Source of the DNA: Arachis hypogaea
Taxonomy: Eukaryota; Streptophyta; Magnoliopsida; Fabales; Fabaceae
Length of the DNA stretch: 64,000 nucleotides
NCBI RefSeq assembly: GCF_003086295.3
Contig: NC_092054.1
Location: 12,101,878 to 12,165,877, forward strand
Reading direction: 5' to 3'
The notes beneath the pieces are model-generated. The model saw only the letters and a program-made list of their open reading frames with translations. It did not search any database and was not told where the DNA came from. Each line of letters begins with the position of its first letter. Position 1 is the stretch's first letter. Below, piece after piece: positions 47,901 through 58,500 of the stretch. The position numbers were made by a program, and so were the translations under genes.

Positions 47901-49059
47901 GGCTGACTTGTGGAAAGGGGTGTCTTGGGAGGTTGATAGTCTTACCACGCCTATTCCGCATGAGATTAAGCAGTTTATTTATGGTCTGAGATATCCTAGT
48001 TTGACTGAGTTGGAGCCACAGTGGGAGTGGTGGCCTGCAGCAACAAAAAAGTATAGTGCAAGGGAGGGTTACAGATGGTTATTAAAGAAAACATTAAATT
48101 GGAATGCCAACAGTAATTGGAACTGGTTGTGGAACACAAACATTCCAGAGAAGTTCAAATTTACTATGTGGCTTAGCTTACATGATGCTCTACCAACTGA
48201 GACCTTTCGATTCAAGCGGCATTTAGCTTCTTCAGATATGTGTAAGAGATGTAACAAGGCGCAGGAGACTATGGAGCATTGCCTTAGAGACTGTGAACGA
48301 TCAAAGGCAATCTGGTATATGTTGGATCCTAGTATCCTGGACTCGACGGCTGGTACTGCTCTTGAAGAGTGGTTTCGGAAGGCCTTGGCTAACAATGAGG
48401 CGTCCTTTGGTGCAGGGCTTTGGTGGGTATGGAGACATAGGTGCAATGACATATTCAACACTGACAACCCTTGGACAGACCATAAGGTTGTTGCCTTGGC
48501 CAGAATTACCGCCAAGGACTTACAGGTTTACAGGAATCGAAGCAATGCCTTTAGGTCTCTCCGAAATTGCCTGTGTTGGGAACCACCGGTAGGCAATAGT
48601 TTTAAAGTTAATTGTGATGCAAGCTTGTATATGGATTCAAATTTAGCGGGATTTGGGTGTATTATTAGAGATTCTAAGGGAGATTGGATCTCGGGCTGCT
48701 CTGGAAGCATTCCCCCTTGGTCTATAATCAGATGTGAATTATTTGCTGCTTGGAGGGGGCTGGTTTTAGCTTGGGATTGCGGTTTGAGGGATATTATATG
48801 TGAAACAGATTGCCTTGACATTCTGCCCATCATGCATGAGCTTACAAGTGGGTATCCATCTGAAGTAACAGATTTGGTTCACAAGATTCAGGAGCTTTTA
48901 TCTCGTCCTTGGCTTGTTCACGTTGAATGGGTGTCCCGAGAAGCAAATAGAGCTGCGGATTGGATGGCTAAATATGGTGCCAAGAGTAACTCTAATCATG
49001 TTATTTGGTCTGAGCCTAGTGTTGATCTCCAACGAATCATCCGCTCGGATTTAGAATAA
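44998..49059 (+). CDS. LINE ORF2: endonuclease, reverse transcriptase, RNase H polyprotein
   Basis: The frame is open for 1,353 residues. The N-terminal apurinic-type endonuclease shows NIRG (12-15), ETH with catalytic E41, GDFND (141-145) and SDHCP (226-230). The reverse transcriptase covers about 440-760, with FKAPGPDGFQAIFYKEFW, LRQGDPMSPYLFVLCME and the catalytic FADDLLLF (689-696). A zf-RVT domain follows at about 1,017-1,110. A plant-type RNase H is at the C terminus (NCDAS with D1207, ELFAAW, ETDCLDI, EANRAADWMAKYG). Endonuclease nicks target DNA and the reverse transcriptase copies the RNA at the nick (target-primed reverse transcription). All key residues I checked are present and no stop or frameshift is seen, so this could encode an active enzyme. 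Confidence 0.95.
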   Translation: MDYSDLSFLFWNIRGASNKLARVHSKELANKFHPTFFILFETHIAFERMKSFWNNLGYQDVGIVEANGHSGGIWVLCSNSNISVRVLDVVDQCISFEITMGNTSSYCSAVYANPHIHRRKELWGDLTRIANMIHGPWIVLGDFNDVLLQSEVRGGQFRLARAEQFAETLEDCGLFDMGAIGRRFTWYRKVKGGVQVAKKLDRAVINQDWRLMFPEAYTEVLARLHSDHCPLFTRCKMAKRATKGHRPFRFQAAWMTHPLFRNVVDTAWNRGAPDVVKCLLEVQKDATSFNKKVFGNIFVKKRELERLLNDVQITLESREDQQLRIKEQVLHQELNAVLLQEELLWYQKSREQWVRCGDRNTKFFHLQTVIRRKRNKIHGLFLEDGSWTTETTNLELAANSFFQKLFSTREDIDLDAMGPFPCPSLSTEACQKLVEPVTSEEVKRAVMTMSSFKAPGPDGFQAIFYKEFWDSLSNDVCRLVKRAFEGEPLNAAIFDTLIVLIPKVEVPSSLREFRPISLCNVIYKVVTKVLVNRFRPFLSEIIGPLQGGFIPGRGTTENIIIAQEIMHFMRNTKSRKGTMAFKIDLEKAYDRVDWRFLEATLVRFGFPKATINLILNCVTSSSLAVLWNGNRLQNFNPKRGLRQGDPMSPYLFVLCMEMLACFISHRVSQGLWNPVAVSRNGPRLSHLMFADDLLLFCKASKAQVIEVMHCLDLFSRASGLKVNLHKSKAQCSKRVSERRKEVLSGVSNIRFCNDLGKYLGINIGHARASRKTAQEIIEKISRKLSSWKGRLLNKAGRLCLVKSVMASIPVYEMQISLLPKYACNKIDSLMRQFLWKGQATGKGLHLVRWEVTITPKKAGGLGIRDTSCANMALLGKLVWDCLNNSEKLWVQVLKHKYLRNQSGMNGNSRNSSSATWKNIVSAYEHLKEGLHWNIGDVHKSVWYDEWTPFGKLCNLVPYVHISESDFMVADLWKGVSWEVDSLTTPIPHEIKQFIYGLRYPSLTELEPQWEWWPAATKKYSAREGYRWLLKKTLNWNANSNWNWLWNTNIPEKFKFTMWLSLHDALPTETFRFKRHLASSDMCKRCNKAQETMEHCLRDCERSKAIWYMLDPSILDSTAGTALEEWFRKALANNEASFGAGLWWVWRHRCNDIFNTDNPWTDHKVVALARITAKDLQVYRNRSNAFRSLRNCLCWEPPVGNSFKVNCDASLYMDSNLAGFGCIIRDSKGDWISGCSGSIPPWSIIRCELFAAWRGLVLAWDCGLRDIICETDCLDILPIMHELTSGYPSEVTDLVHKIQELLSRPWLVHVEWVSREANRAADWMAKYGAKSNSNHVIWSEPSVDLQRIIRSDLE

Positions 49060-49117
49060 TTTTTGCTTTGTTTCTTTCCTTGTTTAGTCACCAAAAAAAA
49101 AAAAAAATACTGCAAAT

Positions 49118-49681
49118 ATAGTTATGTCTCATTGTTACTAACAATAATATACGTTGAATGTTGTTCTTAAATGTTTTTCCTTTGCAAACAATATTAATAA
49201 AGAATCTTTTACGGCAATGCTATTGCATGATCAAATTATTTTAATAATTAACTTAGTCCAATAAAAAAAAATAATAAAAACGCACATAAGAAGAAAAAAA
49301 AACAAATATTTAATTAAATTTAATTAAAAAATAATTTTTAAATTAATATTTTTTATTATTTATTGCTTAACTCATTAGCAGTGAAAATAATATGAATAAT
49401 AAAAAATATTCATATTTTTTTAAAAATATATTAATATACTTAAAAAATGTCTAAAAATAGAAACATTTCCAATCCAATAAAAATGGAAATGCAAAAAAAG
49501 ACGTCACAAATTATAAGTATTATTTGCAAAAACATATATTTACGATTTCATGATCCAAAGATCATTTTAAATTTTTTCAACTATCAGGAGAGACTCCTAC
49601 TTGAAGTGTTCAAGAGAGACTCCTAATATTAAAGATTCTTAAAAATAGACCGGTGATTAATTGTTTTGTTCATATTGTAAC
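49118..49681. other. AT-rich interior of MULE-3, right of the LINE
   Basis: This stretch is continuous with 42,276-43,525 once the LINE is removed. It has no gene. Confidence 0.5.
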
Positions 49682-49981
49682 ATTTTTCGTTAGCAATTAA
49701 TTGTCATGATTTTCCAAAATCCAACCAACGGATCAAAAAATATTTTAATATTTTATTCAGCCCATCATCCAATAAAGCTTAATCACACCACATATTTAAT
49801 TAATTTTGTTAAATTGTTAACACTCCATGGAACGAAACACAAGACCTGCTGCTGTCGGTCTTTCTATCAACTCACCTGCTTTAACGACACAGGGCTCCCG
49901 TGCACACATTGTAACTGCATTCCGTCCACGTCGGATCCATATCTCTAGATGTCTAACTCTTTCCATACCATAGAACTTCTC
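49682..49981 (-). repeat. MULE-3 right terminal inverted repeat
   Basis: This is the inverted partner of 41,965-42,275, ending taccatagaacttctc at 49981. Divergence from the left arm is visible at scattered positions. Confidence 0.85.
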
Positions 49982-49990
49982 TTAAGACAA

Positions 49991-51991
49991 TGTGACTCTT
50001 TGGCAACAGAAATTATTTAAGTGGCACGTTTGAGTGATGAGCTGGCGCATCAAATATCACCTTTTGACATCAAATTAATCATGTACCTATTTGTTAGGAA
50101 TTGATGTGTTTTGAAAAAAGTTTGATACAATAATTTTTTCAATTGATTTTTATAAGTTTTCTTAAAAAAAAATTGTCTTGACCCACTTATACAAAGGGAA
50201 TTATGTATCTCAAGCATTTTCCCCTTTAAGTGAATGTTGTAGTAGTTTGAATTTTATTAACATTGTACCTGATTCAAACTCCAACACTTAATTAAGCCAC
50301 CTGATGAACTAACCATCACCCAAGTTGGTTTGAATATACAAGTTAATAAATCGGACCAGAACATTTCACAAAATAAATAGTTAAATACAATGTTCAAAAT
50401 GAGGCCCGCGTTTTACCGTTGAGTCTTCAAATCCTTACCTCTACCTGTCTTAACACTTTGACAAAATAAATATTTATTCTTAGGTAAAATGCACTTTTAT
50501 TTTATTTTTACGTTCGAATTATCTTTTTTCAAGTATAATAATAATGACATCTTTTTTAGATTGCAGATATTTTAATGGGTGGAACGTAAACTAAGGACAC
50601 TTATGTATGAATAGAGAAAGTGAATTTCAAGAGAAGTAAATGTATATTTAACCAAAATGATATAAATGTTTAATATCGTGAAAAAAAATCGTAAATATTA
50701 TTGGACATATTTAATAGTTTTATAAATTTCGGTATATTACAACATGCATCTTACACCTCTAAGTTTCTCATACATTTTGTAGAAATGTTCACACAAAAGT
50801 TATATGAGGTGTCTATCTCTTCAAAAGTTTATGTAATGTAAATCCTATTGAATCAACATATAAATAGTACTCACAAATAATATAATCTTGACCTATCAAT
50901 AACATCATATTATTTCACTCTTGTTATGCTTTATTATAACAAAGCACAAATCCATAAGCAAACATCTTATAAGCTTTATTAAAAAATAAGTAAAATATTT
51001 TTAATTTCTAATAATAATTATTGTAAACTAAATTAAATCATTTTTTATATTTTTACTTTATTTGACATATTCACCGTGTGTTTATATTATATTGTAGATT
51101 AAGATTATTTTCTAAATGATTAAAACTTTCGTCTTTTCTAAATATAACATTTAGAAATAAATTTAAAATATATTTTTTAAGGTAAACAAAATATGTTTTG
51201 AAAATTTTTTAAAAAATAAATGATAAAACAGGCTCTTAACAAATATAGCAAATCTCTTTGCATGTTTCAATTGAATTCTAAACAATCTTCTCCCTAACCA
51301 AAAAAAAAAAAATATAGTTTAAACTTCATGGTTTGAATTGATTAAATGTGAAAATATAATACAATACTATAAAAATATTTTATCCTCATTTTAAAAAAAA
51401 ATCATAATTAACAATTAGCATAAAAACAATTACATCAATTTAACATAACAAGTTGTAATATAAAACATTTTGTTTTATTATATTTCAGAAAGTTGTTAAA
51501 CACATGCATTTTACGTTATAATAGATAAACAATATTTTAATTTATTTCATAATATTTTAGTTTTATTTTCACAATATTTGTAAGGTTAACTTCTAGTTCT
51601 TATTTCAACTCTTACAAAATTAACCTATAGAAGATCAAGAAGATGGCATAAAGATTGGAACAAAATTTGGATAATCATCGAAATTCTGAATTTCAATTTT
51701 CTGTGATGCATTTTCAATAATTTTTTCCACCTGTTTCTACTTCTAATTGGGTTTCTACTCCTATAGAATTAGAATCATCCTTTCTACCAAACGTATTCTT
51801 ACATGTGTCGCATCACAGCTTATTGAACATCTAACACAGCCTGAAAGCATTCACAATATTTCTTTTGGTAGAAAAATTTCTTGCAGTTGCATGGTGGTAT
51901 TGGAGTTTTATTTGAATTATTGGCAACAACTTTAGGAGCAAAACGTAAATTAATGTAACCCAATCAAATTAATGTTGTATGTCTCTTCGAA
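49991..51991. other. AT-rich intergenic DNA
   Basis: I found no gene or clear transposon end. A block near 51,640-51,960 is less AT-rich and has short open frames (for example 51,747-51,935) without a recognised domain. It may be a relic gene fragment. Confidence 0.4.
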
Positions 51992-53117
51992 CTAGTGTAA
52001 CATTCGCGCTAGGCACGGACCATCTAATATAAAAATGAGTTGCTATTATATCTACTAACTAATACTAATATTTGTTACGTTTATCTTAAAAAAGATTGTG
52101 TGTATAAAAAATAAAAAACCCATTATATATTTCTTAGTTACTGTTTATATTAGTAGATTCCACTTATGTAAAAAAAACTATTACATACATGTATTTAAAT
52201 AAAATTTATAACACAATGTTACATGAAAAAAACATTAAATAATTAATACAAATAGTTTTTATTATAATTATACAGACAATTATTACTAATTATATTTCAT
52301 TCAGTTATATATTTAGATCCAAATCTAAGTATTTCAGTTGATGATATTGTACTATTAAAAAATCAAATAATATTGTTCAACAAAATGAAAAAAATTCATT
52401 AAAGACCCAAATCTCATAATGCACATAATTGGCACTTCTTTTGCAAGGAATTTTGCAATGCCACCAATAGAGTAGATAAAGAGTATATTAGTCCCCAAAA
52501 TAACGACCAAGAGTTAGTCTAGTAATAATATAGTTGCCTTTGTTCAAATTTTGCAATCCACAAAAATTGCAAAGGACAATATCATCATTTACAACTTCTC
52601 CATCTACCATGGTCTAAATGCGTTCTTTAGGGTTTAATACAGTAAATTTTAAAGATGTACTTGTCTACCAAAACAAAATTATATATAGAAAATTATTGAA
52701 ACACAGAAGTAGACTTGTAAAAAAAAAAATACAATAAAAATAAGAGAAGTGTAAGGCGTAAGACATCAAGATACTAAATAAGGAAAATATTCTTAGCTTC
52801 ATTTAATTACTAAAACAAAATTCTTTATGCACTACGTAGAACCTTACCTTTGAAATTAGTGGAAAGGTTCCTATCATTTATCAGGGGTTCTAACTTAGGT
52901 ACATACTTCCCTAAAAAAATGTGTTTCATGAATGATCAATTTAATTAGACATATAATAAAGTAGAAAAAAGGTCAAAAAATTGTAAAATATGATGCTAGT
53001 TTCAGTACCTGCATATCTGTTAAAAGACTGCTTTCCCCGCCAGCTAATTAGATATAAAAACTGATGTCTAGGAGGAAAAGAAAGAACAAATTTAATAGAA
53101 ATAAATAATTCTCTTAC

Positions 53118-53226
53118 CAGATCTTGCAAAGGAACGAACTGGTTTATCGCATTCGCAGCACCCACAGCCGGCGAAGAAGCGACTGCAATGCCGATCTGCG
53201 GGAGACGCCAGTTCATCGCCACCCTC
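53118..53226 (-). pseudogene. Captured exon in Helitron H2
   Basis: On the minus strand the frame reads MNWRLPQIGIAVASSPAVGA, then NQFVPLQDL, ending before a GTAAG donor at 53117. The block is less AT-rich than the surroundings. It resembles a second block at 53,575-53,673 that reads RRSPQNNVATAPSPVAAGA, so the captured gene had, or acquired, a duplicated exon. I do not recognise the protein. Confidence 0.4.
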
Positions 53227-53574
53227 TTCTCCTTTTTCCGTCATTATTCTTCCTTTCATCACCGCCATGATTTCTTCTTCTTCATAACCAAACCAAAATA
53301 CTCACTTTTATTAGTATCATTATCATACACTTATAATCAAATCACATTTACAAAAATTGCAAATTTTTGCTGCTCAAACAAAAATTCCATTAAACCAAAA
53401 TAAACAAAATGGGAAGTCACCTATTTTTTTCGGCAGAAGATTGAAAAATAGGAAGGAAAATATGAAAGATTTTAAGTATCTTGTTCCTGGTTGAATTGAA
53501 ACTCTTTGTCGGGCCTGGATGAATAAATAGTAGGGGTGTCTTTCGTTGACAACATGGTCTAAATCTCCGACTTA

Positions 53575-53673
53575 CAACAACCTTGTAATGAAGTGGTTCT
53601 TCACATTTGCAGCACCTGCCGCCACCGGCGAAGGAGCAGTTGCGACATTGTTTTGTGGCGAACGCCGGTTCTT
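53575..53673 (-). pseudogene. Second, diverged copy of the captured exon in Helitron H2
   Basis: The shared pattern with 53,118-53,226 is W/R-R-x-P-Q-x-x-x-A, then AP/SS-P-AV/VA-GAAN and NHF/NQF. At DNA level both have gctccttcgccgg- or gcttcttcgccgg-type words followed by ggtgctgc-aatg. A pyrimidine-rich stretch on the sense side at 53,680-53,760 could be its 5' UTR. Confidence 0.35.
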
Positions 53674-54117
53674 AGGCAGTAGGCACCATCTTCTCCTTCT
53701 TCCTTCGTGTTTTTTATTCTCTACTTTGTTCTGTCTTTTTCTCTCTCACCCTTAACCCTCTATTCTTTGCCACATAAGTCTTTCCCCTATCAACGCCACC
53801 TACTCTTCCATACTAAGAATTGCAGTCCTGTCTCTGATCCTCTTTTCTTATTTTTAAAATTTTTGTCTTCTCAGTTGTTTTTATGATTAAGATGAACAAA
53901 AAAACATATATATGAAAATGAGAAAGAGAAAGAATGATTTTAAAAGTGATCTACAACGGGAATAAAACTAGACAAAATAGTTTTGAATTTAACTTGATAA
54001 AACTCTCGCTTAATACTTTTCCATGTTAAAAAATTTTGAATTTTCGTTGACATAATAATTTTTTTTGCTTTGCCACTTGTCAAATATTGACCCTATACAC
54101 TTGTCGTTCCATGAACC

Positions 54118-55546
54118 TACTGCTATTCTCCTATTATAATATAAAACTAGTGTATAAACCTGTGCTTAGCACGGAAAAATTTATAAAAGTAAGAAAAAAA
54201 TTTATATGTTTCGATACTTAAAATAAAAATACAAAATAATTATTATTTTAAAAAATTTATAAAATTATTATTAAAATCAAAGTTTAACTTAAAAAAGGAA
54301 GTAATAATTATTTTATATATTTTAAAGTAAAATAATTATACACTGATACAGAATTTAAAATAAAATTAAAATATTTACATTAGAATATTATTTTTTCAAA
54401 GACTTCTCTATAAATAACATTGATAGTTGAATTTGCAGACATTCTTACGTGATTCATAAGTAAAACTTTTAAATCTCTCTTACTCTTAACTCTTGAAAGT
54501 GCCACATATAGTTGGCCATGTGTAAAAACTGGTTTGGACAAGTACAATCCAACATAAGATAAAGTTTGTCCCTGAGACTTATTAATTGTCATGGCAAACG
54601 ATACTATTATGGAAACTGTCTTCGTTGGAATCTAACTGGGACGGTTTCATTTGTTGGTACCATATTCATTCTTGGAATCAAAGCAATATGACCAACATTG
54701 TTACCCGTTAAGACTTCACATTCTATGACATGATTTCCAAGCTTCCTAACTTGTAGCTTTGTACCATTACAAAGACCACTGGATTGGTCAATATTCCTCA
54801 GTAACATCACCGAAACACCAACCTTGAGTATTACTGCTATTCTCCTATTATAATATAAAACTAGTGTATAAACCTGTGCTTAGCACGGGAAAATTTATAA
54901 AAGTAAGAAAAAAATTTATATGTTTCGATACTTAAAATAAAAATACAAAATAATTATTATTTTAAAAAATTTATAAAATTATTATTAAAATCAAAGTTTA
55001 ACTTAAAAAAGGAAGTAATAATTATTTTATATATTTTAAAGTAAAATAATTATACACTGATACAGAATTTAAAATAAAATTAAAATATTTACATTAGAAT
55101 ATTATTTTTTCAAAGACTTCTCTATAAATAACATTGATAGTTGAATTTGCAGACATTCTTACGTGATTCATAAGTAAAACTTTTAAATCTCTCTTACTCT
55201 TAACTCTTGAAAGTGCCACATATAGTTGGCCATGTGTAAAAACTGGTTTGGACAAGTACAATCCAACATAAGATAAAGTTTGTCCCTGAGACTTATTAAT
55301 TGTCATGGCAAACGATACTATTATGGGAAACTGTCTTCGTTGGAATCTAACTGGGACGGTTTCATTTGTTGGTACCATATTCATTCTTGGAATCAAAGCA
55401 ATATGACCAACATTGTTACCCGTTAAGACTTCACATTCTATGACATGATTTCCAAGCTTCCTAACTTGTAGCTTTGTACCATTACAAAGACCACTGGATT
55501 GGTCAATATTCCTCAGTAACATCACCGAAACACCAACCTTGAGTAT
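54118..55546. repeat. 714-bp direct tandem duplication across the Helitron junction
   Basis: Copy A is 54118-54831 and copy B is 54832-55546. Each unit contains the last 28 bp of the 5' end of H2, the complete 3' end of H3 with its CTAG (54147-54150 and 54861-54864), and the C-terminal coding part of the H3 helicase. I count only two differences: one substitution just inside the H3 end (acggaaaa against acgggaaa) and one missing g in copy A (about 54,608). The breakpoint shares only a two- or three-base overlap (tta). It is very recent. Confidence 0.92.
54380..54810 (-). pseudogene. Duplicated C-terminal part of the Helitron helicase
   Basis: This is the copy A version of the last third of the helicase. 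It reads LRNIDQSSGLCNGTKLQVRK, then after a one-base deletion it continues in another frame as TINKSQGQTLSYVGLYL and YVALSRVKSKRDLKVLL. It has no start or Walker motifs, so it cannot act alone. Confidence 0.9.
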
Positions 55547-58500
55547 TAATTTATGTGGAGACAAACCAGAGCAATTTATGCTATTCAGTAATTCAGGACC
55601 AAAGAGATCTAGTTGACTCTCCATATTCCCTTCATCCATACATATGGAATCCGAACTAAGATATAATTTTTCTCCTCCAGGAATGATAGCCATCAGATGG
55701 TTGTTGACCTCTTCAACGATGTCTAGTATGGGAGCCAGTATAGTTCTTGCTTTGAAAAAATCCTTTGAGGACATGTTTTCCAGAATATTTGGATAAGAAA
55801 AATGAACTAACTCATCAAATGCCTGGTCCGAAGAAGGAATAACAATATCTCCTGGAAGACATATCTCAGATTCACCATCCATATTGTCACCTATTAGACC
55901 ATCACCAACTTTCAATAACCACTCACAAAATTGCTCTGTCTCGTCTTGATCTGAAGCAGTCGTCCCTACAGAGAGTCTCATATTTTTTGTTAGTTTGAGC
56001 ACCTGGCAAAACTTCCAAAGGTAAGATGAATTCACGGTTGAATGAACGATATCTTGTCTCGATCCTCGTGGAATGACAGGAAGAATTTGTCTAAAGTCTC
56101 CACCTAGTACAACCACTTTTCCTCCAAAGGGCAAATCTTTGCTATATGTTGGGGAACACCTCATGATGTCACCCAAGCATTTGTCAAGCGCTTCATAGCA
56201 GTACCTACTAACCATTGGGGCCTCATCCCAAATTATAAGTTTGGCTTTCAACAGTAACATTGCTTGAGGGGAACCAGGTTTGATGTTACATACAGAATCC
56301 TCAGTTATATTCAGCGGTATTTTGAACCTTGAGTGTGCCGTTCTTCCATTGGGAAGAAGTAAAGATGCAATACCACTCGAAGCAACGTTTAACACTATAT
56401 CACCCCTTGAGCGAATCTCAGCAGACATAAGGTTCCAGAGAAATGTTTTTCCAGTACCTCCATGACCATACACAAAGAAAAAACCCCCTTCATCACAATA
56501 CACAGCTGTAACAATTTTATCGAATGCATATCTCTGCTCAGGTGTTGCGATGGCTAACATATCTGAGGCATTTTTCTTTAAATCATCCCTGTTAAAGTTT
56601 AGCTCTTCCCTTATAACCCTTTCGGTTAACAAAGAATTATCAACTTCAGTTGCTAAAGGCATAGGAGGATAGTCTTTCAAGGTCTTACCATAGGAATGTA
56701 AGATCTTGTCTATATCCATTAAGCACAACTGCTTAATCTCATCATCTAACATTGTTAACTCTGCATATTATACGATACCATAAAAATTCAATCAAACTAA
56801 AAATGATCAATAAGGAAGAACTTTTATCATTGTAATTAATAGAAACTCACCGCTCATGTTCATCACGGCTCTCTGTCGATACAAAATATCATCTGAGAGT
56901 TCATGCCAACATCTATCCCAAACATGTTCTGGTCTTGAGATATTGTTGGATGTTAATAGAATGACAAATAACCTCCTAACATATGATCCTGAGGCCCATG
57001 AGCTTGCTTCCTTAATTGCATCAATAAATTCTTTGTCATCTTGCAAGAGTCCAAGGGCGAAGCATGCATCTCTATACGTAGCATAAATTGTTCCTCCAAC
57101 TGTTCTTATATCTCGAAAACTCGTACATCCTCTTTGAGTATTCAAGAGAAGTCGTTGGTAATATTCTTCGGTATTTGCTGCAAAAAACTTAGTTAAAATC
57201 CCACTTTTAAGTTGTTAAATGGATTAAGCTACGCTATTTTAATTATTATGTAGCTTCACATCCGCTTAAGAATAATTTTTGTAAAAAATATTGAAAAATA
57301 AAAAATCGTATAATCTACAAATTATAACTGTTGAAAGTTATATGAACATTTATTTTCTAGTGTAGATAAATTGAATAAAATGGACATGGAGTACAGGCTG
57401 TTAAGATTTTAAATTTAAATCCTTAAATAAGTAAGATCAAAATTGAATGTAAACTCGTCATTACCTGCAGGTACATGAGTCAACCTTCCAATTGCGAAGC
57501 CTTTCTTTCGAGGAAACCACTTTGAAGAATCGTCCTTCCAAACAAACTTGGTTGGAAACTCAGCATAAGTCAGACTTCGAGCATAAGGATATGACATGTT
57601 CGCTGCCATCCATCCCAAAAACATGGACCTATGAGATATTTCTCTTTCGACGATATCATTCACATTAGAAGTTTCACCATAAACCACAGGTTGCTCATCC
57701 TCCAAATGGAATGGAAGTCTAATCACAAATGGTTCTTTCTCTTGGATTTCGTATCCAAAAAGACGCCAGACTGCCTCACATGCCGAAATATACCTACAAT
57801 CGTAGTAATTCCTAATTTTGTCAACAACTTGTGTGGCTTCTGACGGATCACCAGCATTGTATAGAGTAGCTGTTACGCGGTCATTACCCTTGTGTACATA
57901 CTTAAACAGATACTTAATAGAACTTGTTTGGCATGTGTATTCCACATTTATGTGGCACCTGAACTTGAGCAACAATTCTGGATTATACGGAACAATGAAC
58001 TTATTGTCTAGTACACATTCCCTTTTCTTCACTGTTCGACCGTTATCAGTACGCCTATATTTGGGAAATTCGGCCTCATCAATGAGTGTTCGCTGTCTAA
58101 ACTCTTTAGGATAGAACTTTGAACATGATCCATTCTTCATGCAAGGTGAATTCTTGTTGTATGGACCACATGGACCATGTACCATGTAATTTTGAACAGC
58201 TCTATGTAGATTTGGCCTTTCATTTTCATCAGGAATCTCAGCTGTTATATGTTTGTCTATGTCATCTGGTGTTTGTGGCTTGAACTTGTTACTCATGAAT
58301 AAAAGGATATGTGCATGCGGAAGCCCTCTCTTTTGAAACTCTACAGTACAAACGTCTGAAAATTGAAAAAGACAAATGAGCAAAGCATTACAACATAGGA
58401 TTTTAATAAAACGTTGCATAAACACAGACTTACATCCCAAAATTTTGCCAAAGATTTTTCCCTCTTTGAGGTCATCTATCAAACCATCAAGCTTGATCTT

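Larger units (their letters stand above)
43537..49106 (+). mobile_element. L1-type LINE, nearly full length, with an 11-bp target duplication
   Basis: The 5,570-bp element ends in poly-A (49,093-49,107) and is flanked by perfect copies of atactgcaaat at 43526-43536 and 49107-49117. It carries ORF1 (43,553-44,953) and ORF2 (44,998-49,059), both open throughout. The 5' end is probably truncated: ORF1 has no ATG at its start and the frame runs open into the left flank to a stop at 43,520. With no internal lesion and a perfect duplication the insertion is recent. It sits inside MULE-3. Confidence 0.93.
41965..49981. mobile_element. MULE-3: long-TIR Mutator-like element split by a LINE
   Basis: About 300 bp at the left (41,965-42,275) match the reverse complement of about 300 bp at the right (49,682-49,981) closely. 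Shared words include ttctatggtatgga, ggtatggatccgacgtggacg-type sequence, gaagcaggtgag, and gattaagctttattggatga. The candidate 9-bp target duplication is ttagaacaa (41956-41964) against ttaagacaa (49982-49990), seven of nine. Without the LINE and its duplicated target the element is about 2.4 kb, and no transposase is visible, so it is non-autonomous. The left arm has an open frame in parts, which I take as chance. Confidence 0.8.
51992..54146 (-). mobile_element. Helitron H2, non-autonomous
   Basis: On the minus strand the element starts at 54146 (ttttatattataatagg, then gagaatagcagtaggttca and gacaagtgtataggg). It ends at CTAG (51995-51992), preceded by a hairpin cgtgc-cta-gcgcg and gaatgttacactag. 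The 5' end shares more than 30 positions with that of H1, so they are one family. It carries no Rep or helicase. It contains captured exon-like pieces (53,118-53,226 and 53,575-53,673). Its first base follows directly on the last base of Helitron H3. Confidence 0.75.
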
